Assembly (NCBI GenBank): GCA_015501595.1
Contig: JADNRX010000034.1
Coordinates: 1 to 64,000 of the forward strand
Source of the DNA: Hymenopellis radicata
Taxonomy: Eukaryota > Basidiomycota > Agaricomycetes > Agaricales > Physalacriaceae
Length of the DNA: 64,000 nucleotides
Direction: 5' to 3'
Shown here: piece after piece, positions 1 through 10,487 of the stretch
How positions within the stretch are numbered: position 1 is the stretch's first letter
How the letters are laid out: every line of letters begins with the position of its first letter
The notes under the pieces: generated by a model
Told to the model about the DNA's origin: nothing
The model's database searches: none
What the model saw: only the letters and a program-made list of their open reading frames with translations
Position numbers and translations under genes: made by a program

Positions 1-1675
1 CGGGCTTCCGGTGACGAATACGACTACTTTCCGCCGCCACAGCAATGTCAAAGACGGCATGCAGCATATCATTTCAACCATATCTGCCATGGCAGACTTA
101 GGCAGACGACGCGCGGCCCTACGTCATCGACGCACGGACCATGGCCCGTGCGTTGCGGTGGCGATCCAAGCGTCGCAATGGCCTCAATACCGGGAGAACA
201 AGGAGGGGATATTGTGATTGATGTACTGTGGTGAAGCGCCGTGCATGCGGAGTATAAAAATTCCCCCTCGGAGGGTTCGAACCTCCCAAGGCTACCTCTT
301 AGCGAGGGGGATAGATGAAAAGACCGGTGACAGCATGGGATCCGAAATGCGCCTAGTCGTCGTCTGATCTGCGGGCACAGAGAAGATAAATCCAGGAAGA
401 GCACGTAATGGGCATCGGGAAAAGCGCGTAAATGGATCCTATTGTCCTCGCTATGCCAGGGGTTGTCGATTGTGGGTTCGTCGTAATGCGTACATTAACA
501 TCGGTTTTGAAATCTGAATGAACGGAGAGCCTATATGCCAACGTTGATATTTTTTTAGGAGTGGGAAATAAACGCACCTGATTGGTCTTCGTCGCCTGCA
601 GTGGTCGTCGTCGCCTGCTGGCGACGACAACAACGTCCCAATACCAGACCAAGCCCGCTGTCTGACACCTCCTCAACCACATTTCTCGGAGCCTGAAGCA
701 TGGCGTCGCGGATGGGCAGTGCCTTGTACTGCTCGAACTCGTGTGGTCCTTGAATGCAAAGATGTCCTCGACGCCGTGTAACGACGAACACGTAGTTCAC
801 GATCCGCTCGCTCGTTGCGACGAGGTGCACGTCGTCACGGCATTGTTGAATTTGGCGCCGACGGGAGAGATGACGGGAGAGACTGACGAGAGTGGTGGTG
901 GTTAGAGGAAGAGTGGGACTGCCCGATTTGGACAGCCCGCACTAACGATGCTGTTGAGGGCGGTGGAGAAAACTATGAGGCGGCGTCAAAGCGGGAGTGT
1001 CGAGGATAGGGTCGAGAGAGGACACAGCGACGACAACCTGGAATAAAGATTAAGAATTGTGCGAGTGGAGGGGGTCGGAACACCCAGAATGCACCCAGCG
1101 GGTCGACGTAGTTTGCAGCGTCTGTGGGTCGACGTACAGCTGTTAATAATAATAAATTGCTTCGAGATAAAGGCCACGCACCATATGGGTTGATCCCAGA
1201 TGAGTGTTCCAAAAAGAGCCTGACAGAGGTAGGATGTAGTCGATGTGCAAGGGTATGGGGTCCAAACTCGTAGTGTACATACCTTGCATTTTGAAGTCTC
1301 CAGATTTTTATGGGACTTTTACTTTTTGAGCAAGCGGACTGTCAGGTACAAGGTGCGCTTCCATGGACTTCATGCTAACATAAATTTACCGACGAAAATC
1401 AGGGCTATCCGGGGCCGACGTCCCGAGCGCTGCCCGCCCGACTGATTTGACCGGCTAATGGACTCTTCAGACATTTATGGGATCAAAATCCTGAAGCCTC
1501 GGAGCTGCCCGATTTTCTGCATGGCTCAAGAAGAATACATTCAAAGGAGTGTTACACATCAGTCCGAGGCGGGGGAGTGCCGCCGTCCCGTACAATACGC
1601 AGTCGGTTTTCTACGCGGATAATTCAATATCCGGAATAACCGGTGTGATCTATTCTTGTCCTTTACTAACCGCGT
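1..1675. other. gene-poor stretch, no supported gene
   Basis: I see no coding exon with recognisable content here. Open frames are short and overlap on both strands. The only structured item is the small hairpin at 263-310, listed separately. Confidence 0.5.
263..310 (-). other. hairpin with tRNA T-arm-like core
   Basis: An 8-bp perfect inverted repeat (CCCCCTCG at 263-270, CGAGGGGG at 303-310) encloses a second stem-loop. On the minus strand this inner part reads GGAGG-TTCGAAC-CCTCC, the geometry of a tRNA T-arm with its 7-nt TTCRANN loop. There is no room for D or anticodon arms, so it is not a tRNA gene. A related structure sits at 36252-36296. Confidence 0.4.
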
Positions 1676-2290
1676 GTAGCGCACCGGTAATCCCGCCAAA
1701 TTTGGGCACGCCGAGATGCCCGATAAACGGTATCCACGTCGCATCCAGCCATTCTTAACTAGCAACATACATAAATTGAGTATTGTTCTGAGACTATGAG
1801 ACTAAGGAAGACACGGGTGAAGTCATAAGACCGTATGGCGCGCCCAACCAGGGCGGGAGCCGCGCTGAGGCGGTGAGCGCAGTGCTACCAAATAGGCAGT
1901 CAGGTGCCGGGATCTCGAGTATGTCGCATCCAGCGATTCCATGAGAGTGAATCAAATAAACAAGGCACTAATAGAAGGCTGATAGTGTAAAGAAACATTA
2001 TACAACTTTTTTATGAGCCTGCAGTGCGTACAGCGCGCCCAACACAATCCGCCAAACCAGGATGTGCCGAGATGCCGAATCAACGGTATCCGGGGCGCAT
2101 CCAGCGATTAGCGAGGGGTAAAAGAGATAATTTTTATATGGATGGAAAGGTATAGACTAGTAGAGAATGCTATGACAAGTATTGATTGTGTAGAGCCCGT
2201 ACAGCGCGCCCAAGGAGGCGGGAGCCCTGCCCAGGTAGCCAGCTGATGCCGAGATGCCGATCCCAAAGGGGATGCCCCGATCACGCACCC
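1676..2290. repeat. degenerate tandem repeat, about four units
   Basis: Four diverged units begin near 1679, 1838, 2033 and 2205 (spacing about 160-195 nt). They share GCGCGCCCAA, then variants of CCGAGATGCCGAATCAACGG and GCATCCAGCGATT. The intervals between the shared blocks are AT-rich and diverged. Function is unknown. Confidence 0.55.
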
Positions 2291-3629
2291 TAAATTCGTG
2301 GTGAACAATAATAAATCAAATACTCCAATGGATAATGTTGGAGCCATAACGGGAGGCTTGCTAGGGTTAGCAGGCAGTGCTAGGGTTACTCTGGACAGAG
2401 TGGTTATAACCACCTCGGTAGGCAAATGCTATTTGGGTTATAACCACAACTGGACCTCCAAAAATTACAGCCAGGCCTGATCATTTTCCATCAAGGATAG
2501 CAGCAACTCGGAGCGGCATAAGCCCTCCAATGAGGCCGCTCGTCGATGAGGTGCCTACCGCTTTGTCGTCTCCTTGGATGCCCTCGCTACTCAATGCGCG
2601 ATATTTTATTTCGGCGCTGGACGCCACTAATTGAACGTTCATCCAAAAGTTCGCCTTGCAGAGCGGTATCCCAAGATTAGTGGACGCGGCAGGCTGACAA
2701 CGAGCTGCGGAGATGTTTTTGCTTGGGCGGACTGTCTCTGCCCAAGAGGCATATGATAAGTTTCATTTGTACGTTCTGTCCCTACAATGTCGCCTTTCCT
2801 TGTAACCTCTGATATAGTGTAATGCACCTCATTCCGGCTGCCAAACCTTCCAACGTCCTTCCGACGGCGCTTTCACTCGCTTCAACAAATCGTAGAACAG
2901 TGCTCGCCGGATGCAGCACATCGACCTCCTTCGACATTACAGCTTTCTCAATGACATACCTGCTTAGCATATCACGCTTCGTGGGTTGTACACGACACCG
3001 ACCGCAGCACGACAACAGCCCCGGATGACCGAATATCTGCACAATGAGGACACTTCGACGACTTTGGTTCAGATAGCCTCAAGATGACTGCACCATGTCG
3101 TTGTACAGGTGCTTTTCTATTTCACTCATTGATACTCCTGCCGACGAGTACGATTCCAAAACTCATGAACAGGAAGCTGCGCCGAATGGTGCGGGCACAT
3201 ATTGTGTTCTGTCTCCATTTGTCCGGTCTAGCGTGCACTAGATGTTGGGCAATTTCGAACGGGGTATGACGCGTGCACCCTTGTGCGCTGCGTCGCCTTG
3301 GCGAAACACCTGTCTTATTGTGGCATCCTAGTGTTGGGGTATGATCAATGAACATTAATGAACTGTCCAGCTCGATGGCAGCCTGTGACAGCCTGATCTC
3401 GCTTGAGATCATGAGCTAAAATCTTGACTACCTAGTCTACCTAGAGTGAGTTTGGGTTCAGACATCGAGTGTGTCATGACTCGAGTCAGCTTGTGATGGC
3501 ACAAGTTGCCCCGAGATAAGATCAGCCAGGCAAAATGGCCCAAGATAACTTGAGGTATCTCAAGCTAACCAGGGCACCTTGAGACATTGTTCGTCGTGAC
3601 TGACATCCAGAGTTAGCATGAGGCCCAAG
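2291..3629. other. no supported gene; short word array near 3370-3610
   Basis: No recognisable protein. From about 3370 to 3610 short inverted words related to CTTGAGAT/ATCTCAAG recur, resembling the word arrays at the ends of the hAT-like elements in this window. I could not find matching termini or a target duplication. Confidence 0.35.
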
Positions 3630-4726
3630 TAGAGACCTCAACGAGTCCAACGCGAGTCAGACTCGCGACTCGCGACGTGAGTACTCACGCCAAAATACGT
3701 CCAGTTCAGACTCGCGTCAGACTCGACTCGCGATGACTCACGAGTCATCGCGAGTCTACTCGCGAGTCATTACCACCGAGTCCGAGTCATCTCGGATACT
3801 CGTGAGTACTCGCGAGTTGTACACCAAATATTCATGCCCAGCGAGCATCCCCGGGCAATGGCACGGGGACAGTCAGTTGGGCATGAGGATGGGGTGGTGG
3901 TGATGGTGAGGGGTGGTGGTGGTGTGGTGGTGGTGGTGGTGGAAGATGGTGGAAGAGTGCGGGTGGTGGTGGTGGTCGTTGATGTATCCATCCGAGTCGT
4001 CCGCCTCCTCATCACATCGCGTCCTCCTCCTCTGCCTCCATACTGCATCGCGTCCTCCTCCTCAGCGTGGCATCGCCCTCTTCCTCCTCATCGCCGTCAT
4101 CGTCATCGCGTTGTATGCTGCCCACTTGCTGGGGCTTACGCGTCCACGTCTCTATGGAGACGACTTGAAGTCGTTGTCCATTTATATGGACGCCGACTTG
4201 GAGTCGAGCGCCGGTGCCGTCGTCGCCGACTTGTAGTCGAGCGACGACCGTCCGTAGGTGGTCGTCCTACTCGTTCTCCAGATCTGCTACTGGCGCAGGG
4301 CCAGCAGCAGCAGGCCCGGCACAGATCCAGATCACAAATCCACACCCCACAGGCTGCCTGACAATCGTCAGAGCAGCGGGAGCGACAATCGTCACTCCCT
4401 GGGTGGTGGTGGTGGTGGTGGTGGTGGTCTAGAAGAAAGAGATAGCACTCGATCAGACGCTGACACGTCGCTTCTCGTGCATGTCTCGTTCTCGAGACGT
4501 TGCGGACCGTTTGCTCTGGAAAAAATTTGTAAATTTAGCTAAAATATATTGCTAAATATTTGCGAGTCATTGTATGATGACTCGCGCCCCACAGACCGAT
4601 ACTCAGACCCGCGCTCGGACTCGTGCGTACGTGACTCACGAGTCATGCGAGTGCGAACGCCGACGTGCCCGACGCGAGTCGAGTCACCAGATGACTCGGT
4701 GACTCGGTGACTCGTTGAGGTCTCTA
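3630..4726. mobile_element. hAT-like non-autonomous element 1 (CGAGTC-word ends)
   Basis: The element is 1097 bp. It starts TAGAGACCTCAACGAGT and ends ACTCGTTGAGGTCTCTA, flanked by a perfect 8-bp target duplication GGCCCAAG (3622-3629 and 4727-4734). This is the hAT signature (TAGAG...CTCTA ends with 8-bp duplication). The outer 150-200 bp on each side are arrays of CGCGAGTC-type words in both orientations. The core holds a palindrome (near 3845-3871, CCCCGGGCAATGG), (GGT)n tracts, and imperfect palindromes of the type CGACTTNAAGTCG at 4160-4235. No transposase is encoded. Confidence 0.85.
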
Positions 4727-4766
4727 GGCCCAAGCCTGTTTCGTGATGTACTTGCCCGGTTCTACT

Positions 4767-5257
4767 ACGACAAACTACACTGCTGCTGTCACAGAGACAG
4801 CAGCAGCACATCTGGCAGAGCCAGATTCCGAAATCCACCACTCACAGGCTGCCTGACAATCGTCAGAGCAGCGGGAGCGACAATCGTCACTCCCTGGGTG
4901 GTGGTGATGGTCGTGGTGAAGGTCGAGAACAGAGAAATACCACTCGATCAGACGCTGACGCGTCGCTTCAGGACTTGGCCCGGATCGCCGGATCAGGCAG
5001 GATAATCGCGCACGTCTCGTTCTCGAGACGTTGCGGACCATTTGCTCTGCAGAAAATTCGTAAATTTAGTTTAAATATATATCTAAATATTTGCAAGTCA
5101 TCGTGTGATGACTCGCGGTCTGAAAATGAATACTTAGACTCATGCTCGGACTCGCGAGTATATGACTCGCGAGTCACACGAGTGCGAACGCCGACGTGCC
5201 CGAAGCGAGTCGAGTCACCAGATGACTCGGTGACTCGGTGACTCGTTGAGGTCTCTA
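4767..5257. mobile_element. 5'-truncated copy of hAT-like element 1
   Basis: The right half of element 1 is repeated. The segment with CTGCCTGACAATCGTCAGAG, the GGT tract, the GTAAATTTAG-type AT block and the CGAGTC word array matches about 4290-4726, and it ends in the same ACTCGTTGAGGTCTCTA terminus at 5257. The following bases are ATCCAGTC. No left end with that duplication is visible, so the left part was lost or replaced. It lies directly against the 5' part of the DUF6729-like gene. Confidence 0.7.
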
Positions 5258-5469
5258 ATCCAGTCACCATCACAGCAGCCTGCTGCAGCCGCATCATCGA
5301 GTCAGTCGTGTCAGCAGCCTCAGCAGTCCACAACCACAAGCAGCAATCTATCATCTCAGACTGCTGCATTCTTTCTCCCTCGCAATACGTCACGACCGGT
5401 TCCGCGGGGCTCTGGCGTTCTTGGTGAGGCCGGTCCGCTGCCTACAGCAACGAGTCGCGTTGGCTCAGG

Positions 5470-6626
5470 TAGAGTTTACAAGTCCGGTTGGTAGGACCGG
5501 GTAGGACCGGCGGACCCAACCGGACTGCAACCGATTTTGGACCGGTTAGCAAGCAACCGGTTGCCGGTCCCAACCGGTTGCGGTTGCCAGTCTGAACGTT
5601 TCGCTAATTTTTGCAGGACCGGTATCAACCGGTTGAGACCGGTTGCAACCGGATAATGTAGATATATATTTAATATGAATTTACAAATTTTTTCCGATTT
5701 AAATAGGCCCTTGTGTGGGCCAAATGAGCGATGCGCGAGTATTTTGATCAGATCCGGCGACTCGGGCCGAGATCCGAACGTACGCGTAAGCGTGCGATCG
5801 GGTTAGTTCTCTCACTTCCTACCATCACCACGACGTTGCTCGACTGCAAGTCGGTAACGTCGCGAGTCGCGTTCAACTTCAAGTCGGCGTTGACGCTGCT
5901 GGCGCCCGACTCTGAGTCGGTGTCGATAGGAGACGACTTTAAGTCGTCTCCAGGATGCGTAAGCCCCGCAAACGGGCAGCACACGAACATCTAGGACGCG
6001 TAAGCCCCTGCAAATGGGCAGCAAATGAACAGCAAGGCTCAGAGAAGGAGGAGGAGGAGGAGATGGAGGATGAGGAGATGGATGAGGAGGAGAAGGACCC
6101 GCGCTCGACTTTGAGTCAGCGTGGACATACCAGGAGACGACTCTGAGTCGTCTCCACGGCAACGACAACGCGGAGGAGGAGGAAGAGATTGACGTGAGGA
6201 GCAGATGCATGCGAGGACGGATGCGAGGAGAAGACGGACGCGAGGAGGATGACGCGTCCACCACGACGACGACGACGACACCACCACCACCACCACCACC
6301 ACCACCATCCCCCCTCCACCACTCTTCACCCCGTGGCTTATGCACATTGGGTAGCCCCTGCGCAATTGCTCGGGGGCCACCAACGGGCATAAATGATGCT
6401 GCGAGTGGGGGTGTGTATCGGTTTCAACCGGTCGCGACTGGTTGCGACCACTAGCGGTCGCGACCGGTTGTGGACCGGTGAAAGACCGCGGTTGCAACCG
6501 GTCCTTGTCGAGGACCGGTTGCGGTCCACGGTTGACGCAAAAAGTCGGGTTGGGCAACCGGTTGCGGTTGCCGGTCCTTCCAAATTTGGGTGCCGCAACC
6601 GGACCCAACCGGACTTGTAATCTCTA
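5470..6626. mobile_element. hAT-like non-autonomous element 2 (ACCGGTTGC-word ends)
   Basis: The element is 1157 bp. It begins TAGAGTTTACAAGTCCGG and ends CCGGACTTGTAATCTCTA, with a perfect 8-bp duplication GGCTCAGG (5462-5469 and 6627-6634). The outer arrays are built from ACCGGTTGCAACCGGT words (5480-5650, 6415-6615). The core carries an AT block near 5660, the 41-nt block at 5762-5802 shared with element 6, several CGACTTNAAGTCG-type palindromes (5840-5945, 6110-6150), and the palindrome GCGCAATTGCTCGGGG near 6358. It lies in a coding exon: removing it with one duplication copy gives GTT-GGC-TCA-GGA-TCA-AGC and an open frame. The intron starting at GTGCGT follows. Confidence 0.88.
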
Positions 6627-7403
6627 GGCTCAGGATCAAGCCACGATAACACTGGTGCGTTACTTCGCTAGGGTGATGTACTCTTTAGCTTATTTTTGAC
6701 TAGGTCGTGATCCAGGCCTTCTTTCACGCAGCACGCACGAGCGGCTGAACATCGACTTATCATTCATCGACGACAACGATGAGCATGGCGATATTGCCTC
6801 TGGTAACACTGCCATTGATGATAACCTTCTCGATGAGCTTCTGCCCGGCACAGATGACGACTATGCTGCTGAGGCCGAAACGAAGAGGACCGAGACTCCC
6901 GCTGACTCTGTGCTCCACCAAGCACTCATCAAGTTTCAACGTTGGATCAGGCGAGAGATTAAGCGATTTGGTCAACCAGCCTGCTACAAGCACGGGTATC
7001 TGTTCGACCGGCCCAAGGATCCCATTTTCATCCTTGCTCGAAGCTCAGTGCATGCATTGACTCCGGACGAGCTCTACGACCGCGACAAGTTCGTGTGGCT
7101 TCCACATTTTCTTCCTGGCCACCCGACACATTTCAAATGCACTTGTGGCCAAGATTTAGTCCGACGAGGTATTCAATATGCAATTTTTTCGTCCTCACCA
7201 ACTTACATAATTGATAGGTTACAACACTGCACCTATTGCTCGGCGTGTCCGACGTGCATCCGACACTGATTACCTCCTCTTTACCTGTCGCTACTGGTGT
7301 AGCACTAGGCGCCAGCCACCTGGATGTGGTCAGTACTTTCAAGGAATCCACCCACACATTATTGGGCAGCTTCCACGTTTCGTACAAGAAGCCTTTCCAG
7401 GTA

Positions 7404-7667
7404 CTGTACAGTTTCATTCAATTCGTCAGGCCATGTGACCTGTGACTGGCCTGACGAAAATTTGAATTCGTCGCGGCGCCGCAGGTGCCGTGACATGCAA
7501 AAAAATTTCGTCATAATACCCCCAATTTGGCCAACTTTAGAGCCATTTTTGGTGAAATTTGCTGGCCAGATTCGTCAGATTTCCGCGGGACCTGTGACTG
7601 GTGTGACAATTCGTCGATTTCGGGTCCCTTGTGACCCGTGACCGACGAATTGAATGAAACTCTACAG
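7404..7667. mobile_element. TA-flanked MITE in an intron
   Basis: The element is 264 bp and flanked by TA on both sides (7402-7403, 7668-7669). Its terminal inverted repeats are CTGTACAGTTTCATTCAATT and its near-perfect complement AATTGAATGAAACTCTACAG. A TA duplication points to the Tc1/mariner superfamily (Stowaway-like). It sits right after the intron donor GTA (7401-7403). Without it the intron would be about 60 nt, ending CTTACAG at 7730, and splicing gives the in-frame junction AFP-AYISMRG. Insertion here may be tolerated. Confidence 0.8.
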
Positions 7668-8617
7668 TAGATTCCTCACTGTTCAAGTTGCCATTGTCAA
7701 TATCACTCACTGCTTACAGCGTACATCTCAATGCGCGGTGCTATTGATAAGCGCATGATGTGGTGGCTATCATTGTCGATTGTCAAGCGCATGGGGCCAT
7801 CACCGTTCTCCGAGCTAGTCTCAGAGACGCAGTATCGACATCATGCATCTCTTGAAGTTATGTACTATGCTGCTGCTGCGAATTTTGGCTTGTACGGACC
7901 AGATCAAATTACGCAATTCTCCGCCTTCGATGATGCGACCGCATATGCAGGGTGCCCACCTTCGACTTCGTATCTCAAGTCGCTATATACAGATTATATT
8001 GAAGCACATCGTGTGTACATGGATCATGCTCAGGCTGCTCTACCGTTAGATATTGCTAAGGCAGATCACACGTTTGATGTATGATACTCACTTATTATTC
8101 TGATATATTACTGATGTTCATTATTTAGTTTCTCAAGTATATGGGTGGTCTCAAGGGTGAAAAGATATGGAAAGCTGCATATAATCTGGTCAATCAGTGG
8201 GAGGAGGTTCGATCCGAGTCTTTGACACTCACCAAATCACTCTCCTTCGTCGAGGATATGCTGCGAGGAGTTCAAGTGAGTCTGAAGGCGATGGGTCATC
8301 CTTCGACACGTCTTCTTTATACCGATTCTCCCCAACGTACATATTGATTTCAGCATTAATAATCTAAATCTTATGAATCTTGATAGTCGAACGTGACTTT
8401 CACGAACGTGTTACGGAGTCTTTGACTGAAAATGTTGCACATGTCACTCCGTGGTCTGATCTTTCAACATTCACCCTTTCAGATAATGTTGAATGTCGAT
8501 CAAGTGATAACGTGACAGGCATCGATAGTATAGCTTCAGATATTCTCGAGGAAGCTGTACAGAGCAGTAGAGACAGCATGTTTGTTCTTGGACCGGCTAT
8601 CAAGTGTCGTCCTTGTA

Positions 8618-10487
8618 CTGTAGACTTTAATTCAATTCGTCGGTCACGGGTCACAGAGGATCCGAAATCGACGAAAAGTCACAAGAGTCACAGCAAAATT
8701 TGTGAAAAAGTCCGTGGCGGGGCCCCCGCCAACCTCCCGCTGCAGCTCCGCCGCGGCGGCAATTACCATATATGGTAAGTCGACGAAACGAAAATTTCGT
8801 CGAACCGGTCACAGGTCACATGGTCAAGGGGGTTCCGGACTTAAAGTCCGATACACCCGGTAGGTAGGTAGGGTCAACATGGAGGTCTGAAAAAAGTTTT
8901 TTGTACCACCTCAAATATGACTATAGAGGATACTCAAACAAGTCTTAGGACTCTAATTAAGTCCTTAATGAGTGAAAATACTATACATATTTCCTATACT
9001 AGCTTCAGTACCGGGTCAAGCCAAGATTGGGCTACCCGTAACTTGTAGTGAATAGCGCGGGTCTGGTACGGGTGCTCGCGAGCACTCCCACCCCGAACCC
9101 GATGCGATACCCGCACCCGACGCACGGGTACGGGTTACCCGCTCTTTTCCCTGAGGGTCTGAAACGGGGTACGGGTATCCCGATACCCGGTGGACATCTT
9201 GCATTATTTGTGCCCGCCGACGACCCCCGAGCAATTGCGCGGGGGCCATCGACTTGCACAATGCGCAAGGTGATGAGGCGAGAGGGTGGAGGTTGATGAG
9301 ATGGTGCATGTGGGCAGTATGGGGGCTCATCCAGGCTCTTCAAGCCCACTGGCATCGTGTTGCGGCTCCATTGGGAGGCTTACGCGTGGGCGTCGCTCGT
9401 CGGGTTGCTGGTAGAGAGAGCAGAGCGAAAAAATCATTGTCAGTGTGAAAAGTCAACTAAAAATGAAAGCTAGTAAGAAATACGTACCGTCTTGGGCTGG
9501 AAGCATCCGCGACGCCTTCCAGCCCCCGGAAATCTACCCAATACCTCATTGGAGGCAAGAACGAGGAAGCCCATCGTCGCCGTTCCAGAGAGACATGCAC
9601 ATATCCAGAGGCAGTGGGTCGGCGCATAGCCGAACCCGCTGTAAACTGTCCAGAAGTATCACTGCCTCGCTTTTGAGGGCTTACGCGGCAGGCGTCCTCG
9701 TCGAATTGGTGTCGTTGAGAAGACGAACACCAGAGTGCACCCCGGAACGTATCCGAGGGCGCAGCGGTCGGCGCGAAGCCAAACCGGGCCAGAAAAGTGT
9801 GAGAACACTAAGAAAAGAACAACAACAAGCCCCAGAACAAGTTCCGGGGCCGACGAGCACGACGTTAATGTCGTGCTGTGGTTGTAAGAGGCAGAGAGAT
9901 ATGATCATCGCTGCCCGATCGTTATCCGGCAATTGCCGGAACACTCGGCCAGCTCGGCGATCGCGAAAATTCTTGCGCAACGTCGTTTCTGGGTGACATG
10001 GACATTGTTTGAGTTCGAAATTCAATGATAGATTACATAAAATATACAGCTATTATACGTGACGGGTTGACACGGGTTGTCGGGTCCCCGCGGGGTGTGT
10101 GGTCCGAGACCCGACCCGCACCCCAGACTCACCCGAACCCGGACCCGGACCGGGTGACCCGAACCCGTGCTTCTCACTAGTAACTTGTAAGTTCTCTAAG
10201 ATATAATTAGTCCTATTTTCAATGCTCTCAGTAACTGAATATATCAGCTACAGATGATTTATAAAAGCATCATAGACAAATTCTTCATCAAAGTGGGCTC
10301 GACGGCGCTCGAGACCCTAATTAGGCTGCCCCGCCAAAGGCGGGATCACGTGCACTTACCATATATGGTAAGTGAGGTAGGTAGGGTCAAGCTTGAGGGC
10401 TGAAAAAAATTAAACAGCCCAGTGTACAAAATTATAATTTTGGAACCCCCTTGCACATGGTCCGACGAATTGATTGAAAGTGTACAG
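8618..10487. mobile_element. TA-flanked element with same termini, carrying a nested element
   Basis: Left end CTGTAGACTTTAATTCAATT and right end AATTGATTGAAAGTGTACAG are flanked by TA (8616-8617, 10488-10489). They resemble the ends of the MITE at 7404. Without the nested hAT-like element the unit is about 730 bp. Internal direct repeats (ACCATATATGGTAAGT and GTAGGTAGGGTCAA at 8766-8872 and 10356-10392) suggest a composite. It is inserted in the exonuclease-like exon: joining ...CGT-CCT-TGT-A with GT-GAC-ATC restores an open frame that runs through IDVIQL to a normal donor at 10555. Confidence 0.75.
9046..10179. mobile_element. hAT-like non-autonomous element 3 (CGGGTACCCG-word ends)
   Basis: The element is 1134 bp, with left end TAGTGAATAGCGCGGGT and right end ACCCGTGCTTCTCACTA. 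Its perfect 8-bp duplication is GTAACTTG (9038-9045, 10180-10187). The outer arrays are built of ACCCG/CGGGT words (9056-9200, 10060-10170). It contains the palindromic block CCCCGAGCAATTGCGCGGGG at 9225-9245, also present in elements 1, 2, 4 and 6 in diverged form. It is nested inside the TA-flanked element 8618-10487, so it is the later insertion. Confidence 0.87.

Noticed and set aside
3834..4361. 175-aa open frame as a real protein
   Set aside because: It is translated GGT/GTG low-complexity repeat within a non-autonomous element, and similar frames exist on the other strand.
3640..5250. CGCGAGTC arrays as a possible CRISPR array or centromeric satellite
   Set aside because: The words are short, irregular and in both orientations without unique spacers, and they end precisely at inverted termini with an 8-bp target duplication.
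9056..9200. ACCCG/CGGGT arrays as interstitial telomere repeats
   Set aside because: They are not TTAGGG-type, occur in both orientations, and lie inside a bounded element.
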